Positions 1-8,959 are shown, numbered from the stretch's first letter. The stretch: 64,000 nt of DNA from Micromonospora endolithica (GCF_003626595.1 NZ_RBAK01000001.1:434001-498000), one strand, 5' to 3'. Notes: generated by a model from the letters alone, not told the origin. Numbers and translations are program-made.

Positions 1-1825
1 CAACCCGAATAGTCCCGCCGGGCCATTCCAGGCCAGCGGGTCGGATTCGTCTCGGCCTAGGCCGCCGTCTAGGTAGCCCGTATAGGACGAGCGCCACGAG
101 GAGCGCCGCAAGGACACCGAGATAGGCGACGAATGAAGCTGCCGCACCAGCCTCCGTGAGCCATCCCGCAACGCCGTTGTCAGGCGTGGCCTTGATGATG
201 GTGAAGGTCTGGTCGATGGCGGGTAGTCCGAACACAACCGCTGCGGCGAAAGCTGCGACTGCCGCGGCCGTCGACCGAGCGGCGGACCGCTCCGCCCGTT
301 CGGCCGCAACGATCGAGCCGAGCTGAGCGAGACGTTCTCCCAGCAGCGCCCGCATGCGTTCGGCGCCAGACGACTGCAGAAGCGCACGGACGGTGTCTTG
401 GGCATCCCCATACGCGAGCGCAGATCGATGAAACTCCTGCAGACCGAAGATGAGTCGTCGCTGCAGGTCGCGTGCGACTGTGCCCGTGGGTTGAGTGCCG
501 GCCGCCTCCAATGACGCGTTCACGGCTCGCAGTTGCCAGTACTGCAGGAGGAAATTCTCGACGAGCAGGAGCGCCGACAGATGATTGTCGAACCTCTTCC
601 GCTCCTGGTCCCACGAAATGAGCGTGGTGGATGCATGCCCGTGCCAGACCGAGTCACGGTCTCTGATCGAGCTATCCGCCGGCAACTTCAGTCTCGCCGA
701 CTCGCGGAGTCCCCGGTACCCCTCGTAACGCAGCAGGATGCCGTTGAGTTCTTCTCGGTGGCGTCTGGTCCACAAGACCTCGGTTGCGCAGCAGCCCAGC
801 CGGTCGACGCATACCAACGGGTGGCAGAACCATTCATCACCTGGATCGATGCCCGATGCCTCTACGATCGCATCCTGGTAGAGCCGGAATAGGTCCACGA
901 GCGACGCTGGATCGGCGTGGACGATGCGCCGCCAGCGGGTTCCCTCCTGAATCTCCGCCAGCCAGTTTCCGGGCCATCTCCGTGGATCGTATCCGCCTTT
1001 GCGAGAGGCGGCCTCCATCACAGGTTCGACCACCTCGGTCCAGCGGAGGCCGACACCCGAGGCGATTGTCCGCGGAATCAACTGATCGGTGTTGAGCCCT
1101 TGCGGCATCCGGACTGCTATGGTCAGCTGCAGCACACCGGACCGGTGCACCAAGAGCAGCACATCGCCTTGCTGTCCCTCGGCCAACTTATCCTGATCCG
1201 AGAATCCGGAAAGCCCAAAGTTCACTCGGCGGAGAGTCAGGCGCAGATACGGTTCGGACTCAAGGTACGCGGCCTGGTACATCTCCCTTTCGCGGGCGTG
1301 CTGGATGGCATTCAGCGCCTGACGGTGGGCCACCGATTCGTTGACCTCGTCGACAACGCGAAGCATCTTGGTCTCGACATCCTCATGGCTGTCAACTTCG
1401 TCGTCCTCATTACGATCGGCCGGCCGACGGGTCGTACTCCTCATTTTCCGACTGAGCAGCGAGATCGCGAGTTGGGCCGCCAGTAGGGGATGTTTGCGGG
1501 CCCATCCTGCCCAATGCCCGCCAGTCACAGCACGACTGGCCTCTGCGAGCCGTTGAGCATCGCGGATCACCCGTACAAGCTCCCTGTACCGGGGCGCCAT
1601 CCGCACTTCACCGTCCAAGGGGGACGTGACCGTCTCCGCGATCTCGGCCGCGAGCAGCCGCTCGGCGACGGCATGTGGCGACACGGGCGCCGACCCGAAC
1701 ACGAACGTGAAGTACACGACCGCCTCGCCGAACGTGGCGACATGCCCTCGATCCCGGTTTTCCAGCGCAGGCCGGAGCCGGTCGCGCGAGCGGCGCAGCA
1801 CCTCAGCTACGCGTCCGAGCCTCAT
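1..1825 (-). CDS. Unknown protein with two C-terminal membrane helices, 3' end outside window
   Basis: An open frame runs from an ATG at 1825 to the left edge without a stop (608 codons visible). An in-frame TAG four codons upstream fixes the start. The N-terminal half is charged and helical; the middle has a Trp/Arg-rich segment around residues 280-400. Near residues 520-540 (AAVAAFAAAVVFGLPAI) and 565-585 (FVAYLGVLAALLVALVLYGL) are two hydrophobic helices, followed by an Arg/Pro-rich cytosolic stretch. The order long helical stalk then two membrane helices recalls CorA-superfamily proteins, but I see no GMN motif, so this is only an architectural likeness. Base composition is clearly less GC-rich than the core genes from 8.9 kb on. 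It follows the 1085-residue gene on the same strand within the integrative element. I do not recognise the family. A membrane effector of a conflict system is one inference; an ordinary membrane protein is equally open. Confidence 0.75.
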   Translation of the reverse strand, partial: MRLGRVAEVLRRSRDRLRPALENRDRGHVATFGEAVVYFTFVFGSAPVSPHAVAERLLAAEIAETVTSPLDGEVRMAPRYRELVRVIRDAQRLAEASRAVTGGHWAGWARKHPLLAAQLAISLLSRKMRSTTRRPADRNEDDEVDSHEDVETKMLRVVDEVNESVAHRQALNAIQHAREREMYQAAYLESEPYLRLTLRRVNFGLSGFSDQDKLAEGQQGDVLLLVHRSGVLQLTIAVRMPQGLNTDQLIPRTIASGVGLRWTEVVEPVMEAASRKGGYDPRRWPGNWLAEIQEGTRWRRIVHADPASLVDLFRLYQDAIVEASGIDPGDEWFCHPLVCVDRLGCCATEVLWTRRHREELNGILLRYEGYRGLRESARLKLPADSSIRDRDSVWHGHASTTLISWDQERKRFDNHLSALLLVENFLLQYWQLRAVNASLEAAGTQPTGTVARDLQRRLIFGLQEFHRSALAYGDAQDTVRALLQSSGAERMRALLGERLAQLGSIVAAERAERSAARSTAAAVAAFAAAVVFGLPAIDQTFTIIKATPDNGVAGWLTEAGAAASFVAYLGVLAALLVALVLYGLPRRRPRPRRIRPAGLEWPGGTIRV

Positions 1826-2364
1826 AGGCGAATGCTACGAGGACCCTACGACTTTACTAGTCACCCACTCACCGGCGGGCACCCCACGAAGGGCGTACAG
1901 GGTGCTGCCGGGGAGAGCAAACCGATACCGCACTCGCCCTACGACGGCCCGCCGTGGCCTGCCGGTGGACGCGAGCGCCGGCATCGGTCAGGCCAGCCAA
2001 CAGCAAGTGTCATCTTCCGCAGCATCCACACGTGCTCAACACGGGCCGGTGTTGACCCTCAGCGCCTCGCCCGCTTCGCCAAACACCTTCGTGCTCGTCT
2101 CCGTCCCTGCAATACGTCGCTGATCACCCTGATGAATTCGTTCTGCTGAGACGAACTGAGCATCAGGAAACCTCTAACCACTCGTGCAGTGTCGCATGGT
2201 TTGGCAGGCAGGCTTCTCGTGCTGCCGTTGTCGACCGCCGTTGCGCCTGATCGACCGGCCCATCGGGCGTATCGGTCACACGAGGGAGGGCCAGGAACTG
2301 GCCCGCTGTGAAGCCGGCTAGATCCTCGTACCGTGGATCGGCGGTGGGCCCGCAACTCGAGCTG
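1826..2364. other. 539-bp gap between two cargo genes
   Basis: No intact gene is convincing here. On the minus strand it holds the short broken fragment described at 2036-2163. Downstream of that, towards the next gene, there is no clear Shine-Dalgarno sequence before the ATG at 1825. Longer open frames on the plus strand run through both this gap and the neighbouring coding region and have no recognisable product. Confidence 0.5.
2036..2163 (-). pseudogene. Possible degenerate effector-associated domain (EAD1-like) fragment
   Basis: An ATG at 2163 opens a 34-codon frame beginning MLSSSQQNEFIRVISDVL and ending at 2059. It degenerates into Arg-rich sequence. In another frame the DNA continues with TKVFGEAGEALRV, ending at 2036. 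Read together across a frameshift, the two pieces resemble the N-terminal half of EAD1-type Death-like adaptor domains as I remember them (a start like LS..Q..EFVR.L.D.F, then a stretch like A..LL..AGFP). EAD1 domains link effectors to sensors in actinobacterial conflict systems, which would suit the two large unknown genes on either side. The match is short and rests on memory alone; chance similarity is quite possible. Confidence 0.25.
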
Positions 2365-5300
2365 TCACTCGTCGTTGGGTGCAGGGCCGCTGGCTGGCGT
2401 GACGTCTGCAGCCTGGTGGTATCCGAGTTCGATCAGCCTGGTACGCAGGCGCCAGAAGTTCTCGTCTACCTGCCGTCGGGCGAGGGTCCGGAGTTTCTCC
2501 ACACCAGCACGCGCGACGTAGTCCTGTTCCCACGGCTCGCCTTGGCCGAGCAGAAGCAGGAGGATCTTGGTGCTATCGCCTGACGAGGTTGCGGCCTTGC
2601 AGCGATCCGCCACCTCGATTGGCAGGTCGATGGCCCCGCTGGTGAGTTCCAACGTCTGAACCGTTTGCTCCGCCCAGACGTCATCGGAGAGACCGGTCAC
2701 GAGCGCCCACCGGCCGGATGCTTGCAGCGTCTCGGCTGGAACGATCCGGCGGTCAGCTTCGAGCAACGCGCGCCAGAACGTGACGGCAGTCTCTAGCTCG
2801 GGGGTGCCCGGCTGACTGGACTGCACCAAGTACGCGATCTCGTTAGCGGCACTGGCCAACGCCGTGGTGTCGCCGCGGAGGCCCTCGATGATCGCGTCGC
2901 TGGAGTAGCCGTCCTCCCCATTGAGCGCCCCAACAAGCAGGCAGCCAACGGCGTTGACAGCGCCTCTTCGGGCGGCGGCGAATATCTGGCTCCGGAAGTG
3001 CCTATAGAACCATGAGGTCGGTCGGGCATACTTGAGCGTCAGATCGAACGTCTCACGTCCGCGGTCATCGTCGCTGAACAACGTTGGGGTGTTCTGCTCA
3101 AGCCACCCGGGCGCGACTGCCTCGAGGAACACTCGATGTTCTGCCAGAATCGCCCTGTACTGCATCCCGACACGTCCGGGCATCCGGACGAGCTCGTTGA
3201 GAAGCTGCGTGAATTCGGCCCTGATGGTCTCGGTCTGACGGCGTTCCCACCCGGCGAGGGCGAGCACTGCTTGAAGTCCACGGCCTCTCGGATGGTTGAT
3301 CGCATGGAACAGGGCGTCCGAATCGCCACCCGAAACCTTAACCTCGCCTGCGTCGTCGTCTGCGTCTGGTATGCGGTCGATCAATTCGAGGGCCCATGCC
3401 CATGCCGTCTCCAAGTGCCCGGTCAGGTCTGCGCTCTTGTTGGCGAGGGCCACGAGTAGGTCCACGGCGGCGGTGTCGACGTTATCCCAGCCGGGCTCGA
3501 AGTCGAAGTCGTCCCGCCCCAGTAGAGCGGGTTCCCATCGGGTGGTCCGCGCCAGTTTTGCTGCATTGAGGATCTGCGGCGCGCGGAGCGTGATCTCGCC
3601 GGCCACGTCGGTGAGGGCGCGAAAATAGTGGAGCACGTAAACCGGCTCGTGAAGGGCCGTGACGACTGCGACTGGGTCGATCGACCATCTATCGGGGTTG
3701 GCCTTCACGACAGCTTCCAGCGTTCGGGCAAGTTCCCGCGCTCCGAGCATCCTCGCGTCGCTGGCCTCGTCAGGGCGCCAGCTTGCGACCAGTTCAGCCG
3801 CTTCGATGACTGGGAGCGCATTCAACTCGTCCTCGCTGCGGGGAGACTGGCCGGTGCGCAGCTCGAATCGTTCGCTTCTGCGGTCGAGGGCATGCGGATC
3901 CGGCTCACCGTGCCGGGCGGCAACTTGGGCTATGGGCTCCCGCCACGCTGCAAGCAGGGATGCGGGTAGCACCATGGACCATCGCCACGCCCGAGCCCAG
4001 TCGTCTGGCAATGCAGACGCAGGATTTTCCGGCGCGGCGGAGGGCGTTCCTAGCGCCCTGCGCCAGGCGTCGAGCGCATCAGGCTCCGGATCGTCGTTGA
4101 GCACGATGGTGACAAGATCGCGATCGTCCCCGGTACAAGTCGAGGACGCCAAGCGCTGAGTGATGTGGTCGATCTTGTCCTGCAGGGAGACGTCGTTTGC
4201 CTCCGCCAGGATCCTGCAGGTGATCCGCTCGCCGATCGCCCCGGGGATGATCTTCGTCCAGTCGAGCAGATCTGCGGTTGGAACGCCGAGCTCACGGGCA
4301 CGTGACACCATTCGAGCCAGGTAGTGCGTGACCTTGGCGAGGTAACCGCGCTCCTCGCCCAGGTCGGCTGTCAGCCGGGCGATGTCGAGCGCGACGAACC
4401 GCATGTCGGGGTGACGCGCCAGCCGGCGCACCTTAGCCGACAGCATTCGCGTGCGCTCAACGACGTTGGCGGCGTCGAGCCCGGCTGCCAGCCGGTCGAG
4501 CACCGCACCGGCGTAGTAGTCGTCGCGGTCGAACGGCTCGCCGCTCAACATCGCATCCGCCGCCCGGAGGACCACCGGATCTGTTGGATCGGCGCGCTTG
4601 ACCACCCCGAACGTGAGCGCCCGAACGGCCCGAACGTTGGCGTGCAGCTCGACGATCCGTCCTACGACCGAATGTCCAGCCGCCCCGATCTGCGACGCTA
4701 CGCGAAGCAATTCGAACCTTGCACCCAGCCGCCGATCCTGCCGCAATACGTTGGAGTCGGCGAGCATGCGTTCAAGCATGCCCGCCACTTCATCTGGGGA
4801 GCTCCGTCCGAGCCCTTCCAGCAAGCTAGCTGCCGGCCAGGCCGTATCGGGCTGCGGCAATTTCAGGAGGCCCGCGTCGTATACGGGGTTGAGCCAGGCG
4901 GGGTCGGTGAGACGTCCGAGGAACAATCTCAGGTGGTGCGGGTTCGTGGCCAGTTCCCGCAGCTTGCCAATCTGCTCTACGCCTTGCCATGGCTCAGCTG
5001 CCAGCTCGCTGATCGCGGTGACCACCGCATCCGGCGGTGTGAACATCCGGATGAACCAAGCCACTGTCCGGTCGTACAGCGCCGTCACCGCGTCCAGCGC
5101 CGACTCCGCGTGCAAGGCCGTGTTCGCGTCGTTTCGCAGTCGGTTGTACTCGCCAATCGGGTCCGCTTCCCCTTGAAGAGGATCAACGCCGGTCTTGTCG
5201 CGTAGGTAACCCAGCAGACGCGCAGCGTGGTACGAGCTTCGGTCCCGGTTCTCCGCGACGCGGTGCAGCGCATCCTCCAACGCGCTCAACGACGCGGTCA

Positions 5301-5622
5301 TGTCCGCGTCGGGCTGGGCCACCTCCGACTGGTAACGCGCCCATGCCTCCAGGATCGCGGATAGGCCGCCGCTGACTGGGGGACGTCCAGTGACCACGGC
5401 GTCAAGTGCTTCGCGAAGGTTGTATCCGGCGCTCTCAGCCAAACGAAGCCCACGATCGTCGTCCACCGCCTGCTTGATTAACGCGGCTGCGGTTCGCAGG
5501 CACGTGACCGCCTTCTCACCTCGCGAGGACAACTCATCAACGATTCGGTCAACTACCTCAGGCGGCAGCTCAGGCATACCCTGCTCGTCAGTCCGGCTAG
5601 TCGTCACGTCTCTAGTCTCCAC
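2365..5622 (-). CDS. Large helical-repeat protein with HEPN-like motif, candidate conflict-system protein
   Basis: A 1085-residue, predominantly helical, cytosolic-looking protein with no signal peptide, membrane helix or P-loop. An N-terminal helical module (about 1-195) ends in YNRLRNDANTALH (159-171), an Arg-Asn-x6-His arrangement reminiscent of HEPN domains, though longer than the canonical R-x4-6-H. From about 200 on, repeated helical units follow. The segment around 225-290 (HLRLFLGRLTDPAWLNP) has the style of HEAT-like proteins I associate with bacterial defence islands. The C-terminus ends in a Glu/Arg-rich helix and a short Pro-rich tail. ATG 5622 is the first start; M16 (5577) is an alternative. 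It is lower in GC than the chromosome genes to the right (one 60-base line at 2401 counts 36 G+C) and sits between the recombinase and another unknown gene. Function is unassigned; an RNase-type effector or a sensor scaffold is inference. Confidence 0.8.
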   Translation of the reverse strand: METRDVTTSRTDEQGMPELPPEVVDRIVDELSSRGEKAVTCLRTAAALIKQAVDDDRGLRLAESAGYNLREALDAVVTGRPPVSGGLSAILEAWARYQSEVAQPDADMTASLSALEDALHRVAENRDRSSYHAARLLGYLRDKTGVDPLQGEADPIGEYNRLRNDANTALHAESALDAVTALYDRTVAWFIRMFTPPDAVVTAISELAAEPWQGVEQIGKLRELATNPHHLRLFLGRLTDPAWLNPVYDAGLLKLPQPDTAWPAASLLEGLGRSSPDEVAGMLERMLADSNVLRQDRRLGARFELLRVASQIGAAGHSVVGRIVELHANVRAVRALTFGVVKRADPTDPVVLRAADAMLSGEPFDRDDYYAGAVLDRLAAGLDAANVVERTRMLSAKVRRLARHPDMRFVALDIARLTADLGEERGYLAKVTHYLARMVSRARELGVPTADLLDWTKIIPGAIGERITCRILAEANDVSLQDKIDHITQRLASSTCTGDDRDLVTIVLNDDPEPDALDAWRRALGTPSAAPENPASALPDDWARAWRWSMVLPASLLAAWREPIAQVAARHGEPDPHALDRRSERFELRTGQSPRSEDELNALPVIEAAELVASWRPDEASDARMLGARELARTLEAVVKANPDRWSIDPVAVVTALHEPVYVLHYFRALTDVAGEITLRAPQILNAAKLARTTRWEPALLGRDDFDFEPGWDNVDTAAVDLLVALANKSADLTGHLETAWAWALELIDRIPDADDDAGEVKVSGGDSDALFHAINHPRGRGLQAVLALAGWERRQTETIRAEFTQLLNELVRMPGRVGMQYRAILAEHRVFLEAVAPGWLEQNTPTLFSDDDRGRETFDLTLKYARPTSWFYRHFRSQIFAAARRGAVNAVGCLLVGALNGEDGYSSDAIIEGLRGDTTALASAANEIAYLVQSSQPGTPELETAVTFWRALLEADRRIVPAETLQASGRWALVTGLSDDVWAEQTVQTLELTSGAIDLPIEVADRCKAATSSGDSTKILLLLLGQGEPWEQDYVARAGVEKLRTLARRQVDENFWRLRTRLIELGYHQAADVTPASGPAPNDE

Positions 5623-5929
5623 AGAACCCGGGGCGCTTCAATGGCGGTGGCCGACGCCCGAGCACCTGCTTGACAGAGAAGATCCACAACCGCGGCCACA
5701 GTAGACGTCGGCCGGACGGCCGCGCGCCGCCAGGACCGGGTTCGTGTGGCTCATGATCAGGCAGACGGCATGGCCAGCCCCGGTCGTCAAGAAGCTGCCA
5801 CCGGTCGCCGCCGGGCTGGAAATCCGGCCCAGCGCCGGCAGCGAACGGACGGCGAACAACATGGGCACTCGCCGCCTCCGCGAAGGTCAATCCGCCCCTG
5901 CGACTCTTGGTTCAGCAGCTCTGGGCAGG
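5623..5929. other. Gap between cargo gene and recombinase
   Basis: 307 bp between the start of the large helical protein and the stop of the recombinase, both on the minus strand. Short minus-strand frames exist (for example a Cys/Ser-rich 76-codon one at 5638-5868) but have no family resemblance and no strong ribosome site. It should hold the promoter for the 1085-residue gene; I cannot name boxes with confidence. Confidence 0.4.
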
Positions 5930-7492
5930 TTAGGCCGTCTGCTGGTCTTGCGGGCCGAACCTCCAGGTCCAGTCGAGGCGGTGGCGGCCGAAGGGGCGGC
6001 GTTCGCCCTTGAACCCAGCGCGCAGGAGTTTGATGTCAGCGACAAGTCGGATGATCTCCCGCTTGACCGGGATGTCGTCACCGAGGTCCTGCCACGCCTG
6101 CACGGCCTGGTCGCCGATACGTCCGCGCAGCACGGCGGGGATGCCGGCGTCGGTGGCGCGTTGCTCGTGCTCGGCGATCTGCGCGAGGAGGCCTTTCTCG
6201 GCGCGGGCGTAGGCGATCGCGGTGACCTCGCCCTCCTCGCCCAGCTTGCGCCAGTCCTCCAACTCCCCGCGCAGCCGTTGGGCTTCGGCGCGGGCGTGGG
6301 CGACTTCCTCGTCGGTGGCGCTGGCGGCGGTGAGGATGTCGTAGACGTCGGGGCGCGACAGCCACGCCACCACCGTGCGCTGCACGTACTCGTCCAAGAA
6401 CTCGGCTTTCACCGCGGCGCACCGCTTGTGCAGGCAGGAGTACACCTGCCCCGTCCAGCCGTGCCGGTTCACCTTCTGCGATGACAGCGGCCCGTCGCAG
6501 ACTCCGCAGCGCACCAGGTACGACAGCAGATGCACCGCGCGGGCGGGCCGGGTCGTGGTGCGCGACGGGTCGCCCAGCATCCGTACCACCGACCAGTACG
6601 TCTCCTCGTCGACGAGGGCGGGCCAGATGCCGTCGCCGACAATCTCGCCTCGGAGCACCCGCTTGCCGATGTAGGCCGGGTTCATGACCTGCTTGCGCAG
6701 GATGCCGCGCCGCCAGAGTCCTCCCTCGGAGGCGGGGATGCCGAGCCGGTTGAGTTCGGCCTCGATAGCGGTTAGCGGCGTGCCTTCGGAGATCTTGCGG
6801 AAGTTGTCCCGCACCAGCTGCGCCCGCGAGTACTGCGTCACCGTTCCGTCGGCCGCCACGGCCGTGCGGATCTCGGTGTCCGGCTCCTGACGGAGCAGGG
6901 CACGGGTCCGCTGGTCGTAGATCCGCCGGTACCCGTAGGTGACCTTTCCGTGCGGGCGGCCCGCTTCGGCAGCGCCAACGATGCCGCGCAGCACGTTGTC
7001 GCGGATCGAGTCGGCCATCCACTCGGCCTGCACGGCCTGGAAACCGAGCATCATCCGGTCGTTCTTGTCCCGCAGGTCGTACAACACCCCGCCGACGAGC
7101 CAGAAGTTGAGGCCGACCTCGTGGCACATGTCGCGGATCTTCACGAACACCGCGAGGTCGCGTTCCTTGCGGGAGATTTCCCAGACCACCAGCACGTCGC
7201 CCTTGCCCGCGCGGATCTGCTCGATCAACAACTCGAACTGCTCCCGGTCCTTCGTGGCGCGGCGGCTGGCCGAGCGGTGGTTGTCGGTGAACGACCCCGC
7301 GTCCGTCCAGGACCGCTTCGTGATCTCCGCCAGGTTGAGCACGCCCTGGTCGTGGACGCTCTTACCCTGCTCCTTCTTGTCCTGACTCGCACGCTGATAC
7401 CGCAACGCCCGCACCTCTACGCCACCGGCCAGCAGCGCGTCCTTGCTGTCGAACCGGCCCCGATTCCCCGACCGGACCCTACGCCGTACCAT
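5930..7492 (-). CDS. Large serine recombinase (site-specific integrase)
   Basis: A 520-residue enzyme that would integrate and excise the element by cutting both strands at att sites through a serine-phosphate link. The resolvase domain starts near residue 25 with YQRAS (catalytic Ser about 36) and continues through VVWEISRKERDL. A recombinase domain follows with GKVTYGYRR. A zinc ribbon (CGVC ... CLHKRC) lies near residues 330-370, then a coiled-coil-like helical segment rich in Glu, Arg and Ala (about 400-460). This domain order is typical of phiC31/TP901-type large serine integrases. The ATG at 7492 is chosen because the open frame upstream runs into the antisense of the sigma gene without recombinase character. 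The start lies about 50 bp from the interrupted sigma gene, a normal position for an integrase beside its attachment site. Confidence 0.93.
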   Translation of the reverse strand: MVRRRVRSGNRGRFDSKDALLAGGVEVRALRYQRASQDKKEQGKSVHDQGVLNLAEITKRSWTDAGSFTDNHRSASRRATKDREQFELLIEQIRAGKGDVLVVWEISRKERDLAVFVKIRDMCHEVGLNFWLVGGVLYDLRDKNDRMMLGFQAVQAEWMADSIRDNVLRGIVGAAEAGRPHGKVTYGYRRIYDQRTRALLRQEPDTEIRTAVAADGTVTQYSRAQLVRDNFRKISEGTPLTAIEAELNRLGIPASEGGLWRRGILRKQVMNPAYIGKRVLRGEIVGDGIWPALVDEETYWSVVRMLGDPSRTTTRPARAVHLLSYLVRCGVCDGPLSSQKVNRHGWTGQVYSCLHKRCAAVKAEFLDEYVQRTVVAWLSRPDVYDILTAASATDEEVAHARAEAQRLRGELEDWRKLGEEGEVTAIAYARAEKGLLAQIAEHEQRATDAGIPAVLRGRIGDQAVQAWQDLGDDIPVKREIIRLVADIKLLRAGFKGERRPFGRHRLDWTWRFGPQDQQTA

Positions 7493-7544
7493 CAGAACCG
7501 TCCCCCTAGATCGACGTTCGTGTTGGCAACATCGACCATAGCTT

Positions 7545-7565
7545 CTAACGATTCTTGACGGTGCC
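7545..7565. repeat. Predicted attachment-site junction
   Basis: Read on the minus strand, the sigma gene is recognisable through GGCACCGTCAAG and then changes to AATCGTTAG, which ends the frame. The change occurs about 55 bp upstream of the recombinase start. The crossover core would be within or just before GTCAAG, shared with the other end of the element. The other att half is outside the window, so the exact core cannot be fixed. Confidence 0.5.
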
Positions 7566-7979
7566 GATCGAGCAGCCGAGGGCCTCGGCGGTCTCGGCTT
7601 CGGAGAGATCCTCGAAATACCGCAGCACCAGCACCGCGCGCTGCCGGCGGGGCAGGGCGCCCAACGCCCGCCACAACCGCTCCCGGTCGTCGAGGTTCGC
7701 GTACGGATCGGCCAGGCCGGCCGGCTCGGGCAGGTCGGCGGTGGGCAGCTCGCCTCGCCACCGGCGCCGCCACGACGAGGCGTACGCGTTGACGATGATC
7801 CGCCGCACGTACGGCTCCGGGTCACCCTCGACGCGCCGCCACGCCTCCCAGGCCCGCGCCAGGGCGGTCTGCAGCAGGTCCTCCGCCAGCGCCCAGTCCC
7901 GGGTGAGCAGGAAGGCGGTACGCAGCAGCCGCGGTGAGCGGGTTACGACGAAGTCGTCGAACCCCTCCGGTGTGTTCAC
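7545..7979 (-). pseudogene. SigE-family ECF-type sigma factor truncated by insertion
   Basis: A GTG at 7979 opens a 144-residue sigma-70-like protein. Region 2 is at about 15-75 (RSPRLLRTAFLLTRDWALAEDLLQ, shown here only as LLTRDWALAEDL) with the typical YVRRIIVNAYASSWRRR. Region 4 starts near 105 (RLWRALGALPRRQRAVLVLR) and includes YFEDLSEAETAEALGCSIGTVKNR, where it stops. SigE-family proteins normally continue some 20-30 residues beyond the TVK of the recognition helix, so the promoter -35 reader is incomplete. The missing end should lie at the other end of the integrated element. The shortened product is probably inactive in promoter recognition, although it might still bind core polymerase. 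No anti-sigma gene is visible next to it. Confidence 0.85.
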
Positions 7980-8392
7980 ATGCCCGCCTCTCCGCCGCGT
8001 CGGTCACCAGGTAGTACCGGTCGCCGAGGAAAAAGGTTGCCTCGCTGCCGTCTCCCCGGGCATCGCCGGGCGTCGCCGACGAGGGGTCCACCGCTCGCGC
8101 CAGCGTCCCCCTTTCGTGGGTGTGTCCACCACCGGGTTCCACGCCCGTCCGCGAGACGGACCGGCTGAGCGCGCGAGGAGCACGGCGCCTGGCATCCGGT
8201 CCACCACGGAGTTCACGACTACCTTCACTGATTCGCGCCAGACTGCTGTCCGGCCCGGATCGGCCGGGCAACCGGTCTCGTTGATCAGCTGACCACCATC
8301 GTCGACGCGATCCCTGACGCCGGAATGGTCGACGACGGCGGCCACCGCCGGTCGCACCTCGCCCCCCAGCCATCACCAAGAGGAGTTACGAC
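7980..8392. other. 413-bp region upstream of the truncated sigma gene
   Basis: Divergent intergenic space between the sigma pseudogene (minus) and the SnoaL-like gene (plus). Minus-strand frames pass through it, one including FFLGDRYYLVTDAAERR just ahead of the sigma start, but none has a credible start and family. AGGAG at 8381-8385 serves the SnoaL-like gene. I see no RNA gene or repeat. Confidence 0.4.
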
Positions 8393-8838
8393 ATGCATCA
8401 CGAGGATCTCGTCGACCAGTTCGCCATCCAGCGGGTGATCACCGAGTACGCCTGGTTCGTGGACCGCCGGGACTGGGACGCTCTGGTGGCGACGTTCGCC
8501 GACACCGTGGTCGTCGACTACACCGCGATGAGCGGCGGCGGCGCAGAGCCCTCGCCGGCCCCGAGCAGGTAGATCGGTGGCGACGGGAGCTCGGCGTGCG
8601 GGACGGCGCCCAGCACGTGGTCACCGGGGTGATCGCCGATGTGACGGGCGACACCGCCACCGCGACCGCGAACGTGCTGGCTTGGCTGCGACGCGACAAC
8701 GTGCCGGGCGGACGGCTGTGGCACAACGGAGGCGCGTACGAGTTCGAGTTGCGCCGCGTGGGCGGGCGATGGCGAATCAGCCGGCTGGTAGCCCGCGCCA
8801 CCTGGATCGAGGGAAACATCGGTGTCTTCGCACAGTGA
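8393..8838 (+). pseudogene. SnoaL-like / NTF2-fold protein, frameshifted
   Basis: From ATG 8393, preceded by AGGAG, the protein starts MHHEDLVDQFAIQRVITEYA and continues WFVDRRDWDALVATFAD, a classic SnoaL_4-type start (small alpha+beta barrel used by polyketide cyclases, dehydratases and many unknown enzymes). After SGGGAEP the frame runs into a TAG at about 8571. The expected continuation (LAGPEQVDRWRRELGVRDG) appears in another frame and runs to the stop at 8838 through the end of the fold (GGAYEFELRRVGGRWRISRL). A single-base indel near 8540-8550, in a run of C residues, would restore one protein of about 148 residues. It may be a real pseudogene or a sequencing error. The ligand is unknown. 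Confidence 0.8.
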
Positions 8839-8959
8839 CCCGATCAGCCACCGTTCCCCAGGCCGCTGGCCATCCACCACGAGACCAGGCAGGGGGCGTC
8901 CGGACGAGCAGGCACCATGCTACCGAAGCCTGCTCCCGCCGTAATCGGACCCGCGCGCC

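Larger units (their letters stand above)
1..7560. mobile_element. Right end of a serine-recombinase integrative element
   Basis: The recombinase at 5930-7492 lies directly next to a sigma-factor gene whose coding sequence stops abruptly after GCSIGTVKNR, where family members continue with the rest of the DNA-recognition helix. Large serine integrases usually sit beside their own attachment site, so the junction is most likely within about 7545-7565. Everything from there to the left edge (recombinase plus two unknown genes) has more A+T and lacks core functions. The left end is outside the window, so the size and type (ICE, prophage remnant or small genomic island) cannot be told. No phage structural or conjugation genes are visible in this part. 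Confidence 0.75.

Noticed and set aside
533..2149. Plus-strand open frames of 119-219 codons
   Set aside because: They are antisense to the long minus-strand gene that runs off the left edge and have no protein character of their own.
5638..5868. 76-codon Cys/Ser-rich minus-strand frame
   Set aside because: No ribosome site, no family resemblance and several overlapping alternatives; left as intergenic.
7493..7825. N-terminal extension of the recombinase
   Set aside because: The frame upstream of 7492 is out-of-frame sigma gene sequence; the resolvase domain starts after 7492.
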